Of a DNA stretch of 64,000 nt, positions 34,878 through 47,453 are shown in pieces. Source of the stretch: Bordetella parapertussis (GTDB taxonomy: Bacteria; Pseudomonadota; Gammaproteobacteria; Burkholderiales; Burkholderiaceae_C); assembly GCA_945861305.1 (NCBI GenBank), contig CAMATW010000003.1, positions 17,155-81,154 on the forward strand. Reading direction: 5' to 3'. The notes under the pieces are model-generated. The model was not told the origin of the DNA and did not search any database. It saw only the letters and a program-made list of their open reading frames with translations. The position numbers and the translations under genes were made by a program. Numbering within the stretch: position 1 is the stretch's first letter; the number at the start of each line of letters is the position of its first letter.

Positions 34878-35599
34878 TTGCGTTTCCACTCCCAAGCTTG
34901 CGAGGTGTAAAAACCGCTGGAGACGCGTTGCATGTGGCCAGGCCGCCAGCCGTGCTCACGCACCCCGCGTTCGATATAAACATGCAAAGTGGTTTTGCGG
35001 ATCGGGGCCAATTGCGGCGAGCGGTCACTGCGCGGGAACAAGCGGCCCATGGCATGGGCGACCGCCAGCAGTGGCGAGTGCGGCGCAAAAGTAAACAACA
35101 CCGAATGGCGGGTGCGCTTTGTCAATGACTCTATGGCATTGGCAATGGTTTGGGTGTCGTAGTGAATGAGTGAATCCATGCACACCACATGGTCGAACTC
35201 GCCGTGCTCAGCCGAAAGCATGTCACCTGACAAAAACGTGATGCTGCCGCCTTTGGCGCTGAGTGCGGGGTTGCTGAGCAGGTCTTGGGCATGGCGCTCG
35301 CGGGCCAAATTGACCAAGGTGGGCGAAAGGTCGATGGCCAGCACCTCGGCGCCGCGCAACATGGCTTCTTGCGCCAAAGCACCGGTACCGCATCCGGCGT
35401 CGAGCAAGCGCAGGCCACGCATGTCTTGGGGCAACCAAGACAAAAGCGTGTGGCGCATTTCATCGCGACCTTTGCGCACGGTGGCGCGGATGCGCCCCAC
35501 CGGCGCATTGGAGGTGAGCACCTCCCAGGCCTTGGCGGCTGTGCGGTCGAAATAGTGTTCGATCTCGCCGCGCCGTGCGACATAGCTGGCTTGGTTCAT
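34874..35599 (-). CDS. bchM: Mg-protoporphyrin IX O-methyltransferase BchM
   Basis: The 241-residue SAM methyltransferase esterifies the C13 propionate before ring closure by AcsF. The SAM-binding motif is LRLLDAGCGTGALAQEAM, followed by LAIDLSP and DHVVCMDSLIHY. The start MNQASYVARRG lies one base after the bchL stop; an upstream in-frame codon would run into bchL. Confidence 0.95.
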   Translation of the reverse strand: MNQASYVARRGEIEHYFDRTAAKAWEVLTSNAPVGRIRATVRKGRDEMRHTLLSWLPQDMRGLRLLDAGCGTGALAQEAMLRGAEVLAIDLSPTLVNLARERHAQDLLSNPALSAKGGSITFLSGDMLSAEHGEFDHVVCMDSLIHYDTQTIANAIESLTKRTRHSVLFTFAPHSPLLAVAHAMGRLFPRSDRSPQLAPIRKTTLHVYIERGVREHGWRPGHMQRVSSGFYTSQAWEWKRK

Positions 35600-35600
35600 T

Positions 35601-38146
<2,546 letters not shown>

Positions 38147-38156
38147 GGTGTGTGCC

Positions 38157-39952
<1,796 letters not shown>

Positions 39953-39981
39953 GGGTGCAGAGTTATTTTCAAAGTCGATTA

Positions 39982-40022
39982 ACTTTAGATGCCTATGCGC
40001 ATAGTGTCAACTTAAATTGACG
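39982..40022 (-). promoter_or_regulatory. bchF promoter with overlapping PpsR-type box (site A)
   Basis: The palindrome TGT-N12-ACG at 40005-40022 (core CAACTTAAATTG) resembles the PpsR/CrtJ consensus TGT-N12-ACA. Read on the minus strand it carries a perfect -35 TTGACA (plus 40005-40010). TAAAGT (plus 39982-39987) lies at an exact 17-base spacing. A bound repressor would mask the -35 box, the classic CrtJ mode. Confidence 0.7.
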
Positions 40023-40065
40023 TTATTTAATACTGACATTAACGGGGTTTTCCCTAGTCTTGATG

Positions 40066-40083
40066 TGTCAAAAAAATATGACA
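40066..40083. promoter_or_regulatory. PpsR-type box in front of aerR (site B)
   Basis: Perfect TGT-N12-ACA, within the longer palindrome GTGTCA...TGACAC (40065-40084) with an A-rich centre. It starts 61 bases after the start of site A in the shared bchF/aerR regulatory region. The plus-strand promoter of aerR is not clear; TTGATG at 40060-40065 has only a weak -10 partner. Confidence 0.65.
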
Positions 40084-40131
40084 CTAAGGTAAATTTTGAA
40101 TTGTGAAAGCACCGAACCTGAAAATTCAGCC

Positions 40132-40944
40132 ATGGACCAGCAAGAAAGACAAGCCATGACAGCGCCATTGAGCTTGGCGATCAAAGAGCACGTGATTCCG
40201 CAATTGCTGAACCATTCGCCCAATGAACCCGCCGACATAGGTCTGGCCAAGCGACAAAGTGAAGTTTTGGCCAAGGCCTGCTTGTCTTTGCAAGCGCGGG
40301 AGCTTGAATTTACTGTCTTAAACACGCTCGGACAAGGTTTAGGCTTGGAAACCTTGTTTTTACGAACTATTCCGAATGCGGCGCGCTTGTTTCACGATTG
40401 GTGGGCGCAGGATGAAATCGACTTCGTTGCCGTCACCCAGGCCAGTTACCGACTGCAAGAATTGGTCTACAGCCTTAGTGCCGACTTTGTGCTGTCAGGG
40501 CCTAAATGCGGTGGCTTATCAAACTACAAAGCCTTGTTGGTCAATACGCCTAACTCGCAGCATTCACTGGGCCTGCTCATTCTTTCGCAGTATTTCAAGC
40601 GGTACGGCTGGCACATATTGGGAGGCACCACTTGGAGAGAGCCAGATATGGTGATCATGGTGCAGTCAAGTCATGTTGATTTGATTGGTTTATCATTATC
40701 AGATGAAAAGCAGTTTGGCTACTTGAAGCAATTGATCGTCAATTTGCGGAAAAAGTCTCTCAACCCTGGTTTGTTGGTCATGGTGGGCGGTCCGATGCTG
40801 GCCAAACATGCCCAATTGTGTGAATGGCTGGGCGCTGATTTTGCGTGTTTGCACGCGGATCAGGCGCAATTGATGGCGATGCAGCAGGTAGAGCAGGCGC
40901 GCAAGCGGATGGGTAAAGCTTCTGATTTGGTGGTTTTCAAGTGA
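40132..40944 (+). CDS. aerR: PpsR antirepressor of the AerR/PpaA type (cobalamin-binding-like)
   Basis: The protein, about 270 residues, lies directly before ppsR. The C-terminal half looks like a vitamin B12-binding fold, with the HxxG element (NSQHSLGLLILSQYF) and a glycine-rich MVGGPMLAKHA strand; the N-terminal half is helical. In Rhodobacter, AerR/PpaA binds cobalamin and alters PpsR/CrtJ DNA binding in response to light. The start is uncertain: TTG at 40096 (with AAGGT), ATG 40132 (used) or ATG 40156 are all in frame. A PpsR box lies about 50 bases upstream of 40132. Confidence 0.83.
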   Translation: MDQQERQAMTAPLSLAIKEHVIPQLLNHSPNEPADIGLAKRQSEVLAKACLSLQARELEFTVLNTLGQGLGLETLFLRTIPNAARLFHDWWAQDEIDFVAVTQASYRLQELVYSLSADFVLSGPKCGGLSNYKALLVNTPNSQHSLGLLILSQYFKRYGWHILGGTTWREPDMVIMVQSSHVDLIGLSLSDEKQFGYLKQLIVNLRKKSLNPGLLVMVGGPMLAKHAQLCEWLGADFACLHADQAQLMAMQQVEQARKRMGKASDLVVFK

Positions 40945-41068
40945 CATTCAGCTTGGACAAACCGCTTTAAAATAGGTATTTACCCAAAGCTTGCATTGTG
41001 TTTGCTTTCGCCAGAAGTTTTGGCCAATGTCTTTTTTATTGTTTTAACCAATTAAAGCCTTCTGAAAC

Positions 41069-42460
41069 TTGAAAACACCAGAATTAAGTCCCTCGCATTT
41101 ACAGCAGTTGTTGCCAGCTTTGGTTGACATCATGATGGTATTAGACCGTCAATCGACTGTGCTTGAAGTGACAATATTTGGCAAAGATTTACAGCGCTTA
41201 GACGGTTCAGGATTCAAGGGTCGTTCGATCAATGACTTCATCAGCCACGACAGCAAAGATAAATTTGCACTTATGTTGGCTGCGGTCGGCAAGTCTGACG
41301 CTCCAATGTGGCGGCATGTCAATTTTTCTCCTATGGCTGGCCAAGAACTGCCTTTGCAAGTCAGTCTTGTGCCGCAGGACAAAGACAACACGGTTTTGCT
41401 TTTCGGGCGCGATTTAAGTGGTTTATCGCAAATGCAAAGCCGTTTGGTCGAGGCGCATCAGTCGATGGAACGGGATTTTTTGCGCCTGCGTCATATGGAG
41501 GCGCGTTACCGGTTGTTGTTCGAGTCAGTGGCTGATCCGATGTTGGTCGTTGATGTGGCGCAACGCCGCGTCATGGAAGCCAACAGCGCTGCTCAGTTGG
41601 TATTCAAAGACCTCAGCCGCAAACTGCCGGGCAGCGATATCGCGCAGTTGTTCGACCCCGATAAACGCGAGGCTTTGGAGATTTTGTTGCGCCAAGCCCA
41701 AACCACGGGTCGCATGGAGTCGGGGCGGGTGCGCTACCTCAACGCAGATCGCGACTGCAATTTGCATGTGTCCGTATTTGTGCAAGAGGGTGGTCCGCAA
41801 TACCTGTTGCGTTTGCAAGCCCTGAGCGCGCAACAAACCAGCCACACCGAGGCCCCTGTGATCAATTGGTTCCACCATGCCTTGGACCAAGCGCCAGTGG
41901 GGTTTGTGGTGGCCGATCGCATGGGCACCATCCTTGCCAGCAACCCCGAGTTTTGCAGCATGGTGGGTGTCGCCTCGCATTCCATGCTGATCAATAAAAG
42001 TTTGGAAGATTGGTTGGCCAGAGGCGGCGTAGACCTTGGCGTGTTGTTGACCAACTTGCGCCAGTCAAGCACCTTGCGCAGCTTTGCCACCGATCTGCGC
42101 AGCATGGTGGGCGTGCTCATTCCGGTAGATATCTCTGCTGTGACCTTGAATGGCGACGACCCCACCTATGGCTTTTTCTTCCATCAACTGTCTGGCGCTC
42201 GCGGGCGCGACGTCATGCCCGCCACCAGTGGTGGCATGGCCGATTCGGTGGCACAGTTGTCGCAGTTGGTCGGGCGCATGCCCATGAAAGAAATCGTTGG
42301 CGAAACCAGCACCATGATTGAGCGCATGTGCATACAAGCTGCTCTTGAACTCACCCAAAACAACCGCGCATCTGCTGCCGAGATGCTGGGTTTGTCCCGG
42401 CAAAGCCTTTATGTGAAATTGCATCGCTATGGCATGGTTGCTGATGGAGAGTCAGAGTAA
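41069..42460 (+). CDS. ppsR: Photosynthesis repressor PpsR/CrtJ (PAS-PAS-HTH)
   Basis: This 463-residue regulator has an N-terminal domain and PAS modules (RYRLLFESVADPMLVVDVAQ; HALDQAPVGFVVADRMG) joined by a Gln/Met-rich helix (QMQSRLVEAHQSMERDFLRL). It ends in a Fis-type helix-turn-helix (ELTQNNRASAAEMLGLSRQS). C421 just before the HTH matches the redox cysteine of CrtJ/PpsR; the other cysteines (about 230 and 296) are not at the place of the second Rhodobacter cysteine. The start is a TTG at 41069 without a clear ribosome site. Its predicted binding boxes occur at five places in this window. Confidence 0.93.
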   Translation: MKTPELSPSHLQQLLPALVDIMMVLDRQSTVLEVTIFGKDLQRLDGSGFKGRSINDFISHDSKDKFALMLAAVGKSDAPMWRHVNFSPMAGQELPLQVSLVPQDKDNTVLLFGRDLSGLSQMQSRLVEAHQSMERDFLRLRHMEARYRLLFESVADPMLVVDVAQRRVMEANSAAQLVFKDLSRKLPGSDIAQLFDPDKREALEILLRQAQTTGRMESGRVRYLNADRDCNLHVSVFVQEGGPQYLLRLQALSAQQTSHTEAPVINWFHHALDQAPVGFVVADRMGTILASNPEFCSMVGVASHSMLINKSLEDWLARGGVDLGVLLTNLRQSSTLRSFATDLRSMVGVLIPVDISAVTLNGDDPTYGFFFHQLSGARGRDVMPATSGGMADSVAQLSQLVGRMPMKEIVGETSTMIERMCIQAALELTQNNRASAAEMLGLSRQSLYVKLHRYGMVADGESE

Positions 42461-42481
42461 ACCCTAGGCCCTGCAAAAAAG

Positions 42482-42499
42482 CGTCAACTTAGATTGACA
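42482..42499 (+). promoter_or_regulatory. PpsR-type box in front of bchG (site C)
   Basis: CGT-N12-ACA with core CAACTTAGATTG, one base from the core of sites A and E. It ends with TTGACA (42494-42499), a perfect -35, 30 bases before the bchG ATG. A good -10 is not obvious. CCCTAG lies 14 bases upstream (42462-42467), as at dxs. Confidence 0.65.
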
Positions 42500-42529
42500 T
42501 TTGCTTGTGTCAAATGAAAAATAGGGGGT

Positions 42530-43498
42530 ATGGCGCTTCCCCAACCTTCCGCTGTTTTACAACTTCTCAAGCCCGTCACTTGGTTCCCGCCCATGTGGGC
42601 GTTTGCTTGTGGCGCGGTATCTTCTGGGCAATCGTTTGGTGAGCATTGGCTGCTCATCCTCAGTGGCATGGTGTTGGCGGGCCCCATGGTCTGCGCTTGC
42701 AGCCAAGCGGTAAACGACTGGTTTGACCGCCATGTGGACGCCATCAACGAGCCTCAACGGCCGATTCCTTCAGGCCGTATTCCTGGGCGTTGGGGTTTGT
42801 ACATTGCCATCCTTTGGACTTTGTTGTCGATGCTGTGGGCGTGGCAGCTAGGCACATGGGCATTTCGCGCCACTTTGCTGGCGCTGGCCTTGGCGTGGGC
42901 CTACAGCGCACCCCCCTTTCGCTTCAAAAAAGATGGTTGGATTGGCAACGCCGCTTGTGGGCTCAGTTACGAGGGCTTGGCATGGGTCACAGGTGCTGCG
43001 GTCATGTTGGGTGGTGCCATGCCTGACGCCTACATCATCACCTTGGCGCTGCTCTACAGCTTGGCAGCCCACGGCATCATGACTTTGAACGACTTCAAAG
43101 CCATCGAAGGCGACCGCCAAATGGGTATTTGGTCATTGCCGGTGCAACTCGGCGTCAAGGGAGCAGCGGGCACCGCTTGCTGGGTCATGTTGCTGCCCCA
43201 ATTTGTGGTGGTGGCTTTGTTGCTGTATTGGGGTTTGTTGCCTTATGCGGTGGCGGTGTTGTTGCTGATTTACGCGCAAACCCCTTTGATGATGCGTTTC
43301 ATGCGCGACCCTGTGGGCCGCGCTTTAAGCCTCAGCGCTTTCGGTGTGCCCTTGCTGGTGGCCGGCATGATGGTCAGCGCATTTGCTTGGCGCAACGCCC
43401 CCCAACACGTTCTGACATCTCAGGCCAATGCCATTCCTTTTTCTTTTTCTATAGCGCAATCTATTCAGGAGCACTCTCATGCAAAACTTGACTTATGA
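42530..43498 (+). CDS. bchG: Bacteriochlorophyll synthase BchG
   Basis: The 322-residue UbiA-type prenyltransferase attaches geranylgeranyl or phytyl diphosphate to bacteriochlorophyllide a. It has eight to nine helices and the two Asp motifs, NDWFDRHVDAINEPQRPIPS and LNDFKAIEGDRQMG. The N-terminus PSAVLQLLKPVTWFPPMWAF matches the family. The ATG lies very near the predicted transcription start and follows a G-run, so the leader may be very short. No pucC-like gene separates it from bchP; the two overlap by 20 bases. Confidence 0.95.
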   Translation: MALPQPSAVLQLLKPVTWFPPMWAFACGAVSSGQSFGEHWLLILSGMVLAGPMVCACSQAVNDWFDRHVDAINEPQRPIPSGRIPGRWGLYIAILWTLLSMLWAWQLGTWAFRATLLALALAWAYSAPPFRFKKDGWIGNAACGLSYEGLAWVTGAAVMLGGAMPDAYIITLALLYSLAAHGIMTLNDFKAIEGDRQMGIWSLPVQLGVKGAAGTACWVMLLPQFVVVALLLYWGLLPYAVAVLLLIYAQTPLMMRFMRDPVGRALSLSAFGVPLLVAGMMVSAFAWRNAPQHVLTSQANAIPFSFSIAQSIQEHSHAKLDL

Positions 43499-44681
43499 CG
43501 TGGTGGTGGTTGGTGGCGGGCCAGCTGGCGCCACCGCAGCAGATGACTTGGCCAAACTGGGCCGCCATGTGCTGTTGCTCGACAGGCAAGGGCGCATCAA
43601 GCCCTGCGGCGGCGCGATTCCGCCGCGTCTGATCAAAGACTTCGCGATCCCCGATGAGCTCTTGGTGGCTAAAGCACGGGCGGCTCGCATGGTCTCGCCC
43701 AAAGACAAGAAAGTGGACATCCCTATCGAAGGTGGCTTTGTGGGCATGGTCAACCGCGACCAGTTTGACGAATGGTTGCGTGTGCGAGCAGAAAACCACG
43801 GCGCGGTGCGTCAGCGCGGTGTTTTTGACAAACTCAGCCGCGACGACGATGGCATTAGCCGTGTGCACTTCACCATCCGCACCGACGACGGCATGGAAAA
43901 AGCGGCCAGTGTGCGAGGCCGTTGCATCATCGGTGCCGATGGTGCTCGCTCCGAAGTGGCGCGCCAAGCCGCCGTGCCAGGGGCAGAGAAAACCAAGTAT
44001 GTTTTTGCCTATCACGAGATTATCAAAACTCCCGAGAACATGGTGCAAACCGAGTCAGATCCCTCGCGTTGTGATGTGTACTACCGAGGCAGTTTGTCGC
44101 CCGATTTTTATGGCTGGGTGTTCCCCCATGGAGACACCATGAGTGTGGGGACGGGCAGCGCCGACAAGGGCTTTTCGCTGCGCGGTGCGGTGGGGCGCTT
44201 GCGCGACGCCGCAGGTTTGCAAAACGCCACGGTATTGCGCCGCGAAGGTGCGCCCTTGCCCATGAAACCCTTGCCCCGCTGGGACAACGGCCGCGATGTG
44301 GTGTTGGCGGGAGATGCAGCAGGCGTGGTCGCACCGGCGTCGGGTGAAGGCATTTACTACGCCATGCTAGGCGGACGACTTGCTGCCGAGGCTGCCCATG
44401 AATGCTTGGTGCAACGTAACCCAGCGGCTTTAAAGCTTGCCCGCAAGCGCTTCATGAAAGACCACGGCACCGTGTTTTGGGTGCTGGGCATCATGCAGTA
44501 TTTTTGGTACAGCACCGACAAACGTCGCGAAAGTTTTGTGAAGATGTGCGAAGACAAAGACGTGCAAAAACTCACGTTTGACTCTTACATGAACAAAAAG
44601 CTAGAGCGTACAAAACCCATGGCGCATGTGAAGATTTTCTTCAAAGACATGGCGCATTTGATGGGCATGGCCAAGACCTGA
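43479..44681 (+). CDS. bchP: Geranylgeranyl reductase BchP
   Basis: The 400-residue FAD/NADPH enzyme reduces the geranylgeranyl tail to phytyl. The N-terminal FAD motif is VVVVGGGPAGATAADDLAKLG, then RIKPCGGAIPPRLI, and later DVVLAGDAAGVVAPASGEGIYYAM. The ATG lies within the bchG 3' end. It converges on bchO with an eight-base gap and no evident terminator. Confidence 0.95.
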   Translation: MQNLTYDVVVVGGGPAGATAADDLAKLGRHVLLLDRQGRIKPCGGAIPPRLIKDFAIPDELLVAKARAARMVSPKDKKVDIPIEGGFVGMVNRDQFDEWLRVRAENHGAVRQRGVFDKLSRDDDGISRVHFTIRTDDGMEKAASVRGRCIIGADGARSEVARQAAVPGAEKTKYVFAYHEIIKTPENMVQTESDPSRCDVYYRGSLSPDFYGWVFPHGDTMSVGTGSADKGFSLRGAVGRLRDAAGLQNATVLRREGAPLPMKPLPRWDNGRDVVLAGDAAGVVAPASGEGIYYAMLGGRLAAEAAHECLVQRNPAALKLARKRFMKDHGTVFWVLGIMQYFWYSTDKRRESFVKMCEDKDVQKLTFDSYMNKKLERTKPMAHVKIFFKDMAHLMGMAKT

Positions 44682-44689
44682 CTGCTTCG

Positions 44690-45559
44690 TCATTGCGAGC
44701 ACAGCGAAGTAATCTTTTGCAGAAACTCTGCGGTTTGCAAAGGTACTTCTTCGTGTACCAAATGCCCATACCCTTTCCAACGTTCCAAGTGGCCGTTTGA
44801 CAGCAAGGCCAGTGCCTGCTGGGCTTGCACGGGTGGGACGGCGCGGTCGTTGTCTCCTACCAAGATATGCACAGGGCAGCGCAATCGGCGCAGCAGGTCA
44901 GGACCCACAGACAGATCCCAAGCCGCCATCATTTTCAAAGCACCTTGGGCGTGCTCGGGGTTAGCTACCAGCGTCGCGTAAAGCGCTTTGCCCTTGTCGT
45001 CCAGCACCGAACCGGTGCTCTCTAGCAATTTGTCCAACATGCCGGGGGAACTGGCTTGCTTGGCAAACCATTGCGGTACATGGGAGGTCAGTGCCAAGAG
45101 CTTGGCGGTGGGCGGAAAAAGCAAACCCGCCAAACCCGGCAGGGGCAACCAAGCAGGGTTGATGCCGATCAGCCCTTTGGGGGAAAGGTTGTGATCGACC
45201 ACCATACGCGCCGCAATCGCAGCACCCGCTGAGTGTCCAATGAATACGTCCACCGGTACTTCAAGCGTTTGCATCAAAGTGTGCAAACAGTCGGCCATGC
45301 CGCCCATGGACATGCCTTGGCCCGTCGCCAGCGAGCTAAAGCCATGGCCAGGTAAATCCACTACCCACACCTGTGAGTGTTCGGCCAAAGGGCAGAGCAA
45401 ATCGCGCCACGTGTGGCCGGACGCTCCAGTGCCGTGGATCAGCAAGACTTTTGGCCCTTGCTGACCCGCTTGTTGCACATGCCAGCGCACACCCCTTGCC
45501 TCGATAAACCGGCTGAATTCGGCGTGGGGCCAATCGTGGCGATGCGCTTGCCAGTCCAT
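44690..45559 (-). CDS. bchO: BchO, alpha/beta hydrolase of the Mg-chelatase operon
   Basis: The 289-residue alpha/beta hydrolase has the oxyanion region LLIHGTGASGHTWRDLL, the nucleophile elbow GHSAGAAIAARM, and a late His in YGHLVHEE. BchO is conserved downstream of bchID, and its role in Mg-protoporphyrin formation is not settled. The ATG follows the bchD stop after ten bases. Confidence 0.92.
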   Translation of the reverse strand: MDWQAHRHDWPHAEFSRFIEARGVRWHVQQAGQQGPKVLLIHGTGASGHTWRDLLCPLAEHSQVWVVDLPGHGFSSLATGQGMSMGGMADCLHTLMQTLEVPVDVFIGHSAGAAIAARMVVDHNLSPKGLIGINPAWLPLPGLAGLLFPPTAKLLALTSHVPQWFAKQASSPGMLDKLLESTGSVLDDKGKALYATLVANPEHAQGALKMMAAWDLSVGPDLLRRLRCPVHILVGDNDRAVPPVQAQQALALLSNGHLERWKGYGHLVHEEVPLQTAEFLQKITSLCSQ

Positions 45560-45569
45560 GCCTGAGTGT

Positions 45570-47453
45570 CTAGGTGGACAGCTTCGCCCTAGCGGGGTCG
45601 CTGTGACGGGAAAGGTCGCTGTGAACGGTCACCACTTGCGCCATGCGCTGGCTGTTGGCTTGGGGCAGCGGCACATAGCGTGCGCCCATTGCATGCGCGA
45701 GTTGCTCGGCTTGCGGCTCGGGGCGGGCCGAGGTGTTTATCCAAATGCTTTGTAAACTGTGGGAGCGCCACGCATTGGCCAGCGACAGCGATTCTTGAAA
45801 AGCTTGCGCCCGTCCACCACTGCCTTGCAAGCTGACGTTGGCGCGGCCATCGCACAGCATCACAAGGCTGGGGGTGACGCCCAAGCGGCGCTGTTGCAAA
45901 GCAAGTTCCAGCGCTAATTTCATGGCATGGGGCAAGGGAGTGCCCCCGCCGCCGGGCAAACCGGCCAAGCTGCGCTTCGCGCGAACCAAGGACTTGGTGG
46001 GCGGCAACAACACTTCGGCTTGGGTACCCCGAAAACCCACCACACAGACCTGATCGCGCCGCGCATACGACTGCGCCAGCAGCAACTCCACTGCGCCTTT
46101 GGCCTCGGCCAAGCGGTGCAGCGCCGCTGAACCCGAGGCGTCGATGGCAAAAATCAAACAGGTTTGGGTGCGCTCAGCAAAGCGGTGGATGTGGAAGTCT
46201 TCGGCACGAATAGCCAAACGACTGGCAGCACCCTGTGAAGAAACCAAAGGCCTACGAAGCTTTTGTCGCGGCGCAGCGTGTCCCAGGGTTGCCAATATGT
46301 GCAAGCGAGCGCCTTGGCGCGGCAGCCCTGGGCGGGGGGGCAGGGGCGAGCCTCGGCTGCGGCTTTGTCGAACATCACCACTGCGGCTGTGACCGCCCCC
46401 CTTGATTTGGGTTTTGCTGCTTTGGGCCAATTGGGCTAAAACATCTGGAGGCAAACTTGCCAAGGCCGCTTCCAACAGCAACTCGCCCATGTCTTGCGTC
46501 GGCGCGTGTTCTTCGGGTGAATCGGGCGAGTCGGGTGACTGCTCGGTGTCGGGAGGCGCAGGCTCATCTTCGGACGGCTGCTCGTTATCAGGCGGCTCGG
46601 GCTCCTCCGGCGGTAAAGGTTTCTCAGGGGGTTCGGAAGGCGCTTCTTGCTCTGGCTGTGCGGGCATCTGGGTGGCACGTGGTGTCAGGCACAAACGGGC
46701 TGCGCGACCCAGGTCTTGGTCTTGCACCTCATCGCTTTCGCGCAGCGCAGCCAGCACACAAGCCAAGCGCACACAGGCCAAAGGGCCACGAAGGCTGGCG
46801 ATGCCCATGGCCTGCGCCATCTGGGTGATGGCCTGTATTTGCTCGTCATTCAAGCGCAGTGTGCGCAAACGTTTAATAATGTTTTGACGCTCTTCGTCCG
46901 CTTCTTCATCGGGGCTGCACAGCACACCGATGAGTCCTAAGACCTCGTCGCTGGCCTGCGCTTGTCGACCAAGGTGGCGCAAGTCCAGCCAAATGCCCAA
47001 ACGCTCTTGCAAGGTTTCGGCCATGGCAGGCTCGTCCTCCAAGGCTTCGTCCAAGGCGATCAGGCCCAGCCTTGCGTCTTGGGCGTCGCCGCCGCCGTGG
47101 GGCGTGACGAGACCGCTGTCGAGCACCTGCGACAGAATCGCTGCAGCCTCAGGAGCCATGCGTTCGGCCATGGGGGCCAGCAAAAGGGACTGGTCAGACT
47201 GCGCCAGCAAACCCGCCTGGGTGACGGGGCGGCCGGTGTTCAAAGTAGCACTCAAGTCCAAGCCACCCAACAGGCGCTCGCTGTCGATGTTGTTGGGCAG
47301 ACGCCGTACCCCAGGACGCAGGTGTTGCAGCAATGTCAGCCATTCGTCGCGCACCGGTCCGTGCGGTGAGCGCAGCCAAATGCCACGCAAACCCACAGGG
47401 TCTATATGCAGGGCCGCCAGCGCCCACAGCGCATCGTCCCAAGCCAGGTTCAC
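45570..47453 (-). CDS. bchD: Magnesium chelatase subunit BchD
   Basis: The 627-residue protein has an inactive AAA+ N-terminal half, a central acidic/proline-rich linker (PEKPLPPEEPEPPDNEQPSE...), and a C-terminal von Willebrand A domain with the MIDAS motif IDASGSAALHRLAEAKG. It bridges BchI and BchH. Translation starts at a GTG overlapping the bchI stop (GTGA). Confidence 0.95.
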   Translation of the reverse strand: MNLAWDDALWALAALHIDPVGLRGIWLRSPHGPVRDEWLTLLQHLRPGVRRLPNNIDSERLLGGLDLSATLNTGRPVTQAGLLAQSDQSLLLAPMAERMAPEAAAILSQVLDSGLVTPHGGGDAQDARLGLIALDEALEDEPAMAETLQERLGIWLDLRHLGRQAQASDEVLGLIGVLCSPDEEADEERQNIIKRLRTLRLNDEQIQAITQMAQAMGIASLRGPLACVRLACVLAALRESDEVQDQDLGRAARLCLTPRATQMPAQPEQEAPSEPPEKPLPPEEPEPPDNEQPSEDEPAPPDTEQSPDSPDSPEEHAPTQDMGELLLEAALASLPPDVLAQLAQSSKTQIKGGGHSRSGDVRQSRSRGSPLPPRPGLPRQGARLHILATLGHAAPRQKLRRPLVSSQGAASRLAIRAEDFHIHRFAERTQTCLIFAIDASGSAALHRLAEAKGAVELLLAQSYARRDQVCVVGFRGTQAEVLLPPTKSLVRAKRSLAGLPGGGGTPLPHAMKLALELALQQRRLGVTPSLVMLCDGRANVSLQGSGGRAQAFQESLSLANAWRSHSLQSIWINTSARPEPQAEQLAHAMGARYVPLPQANSQRMAQVVTVHSDLSRHSDPARAKLST

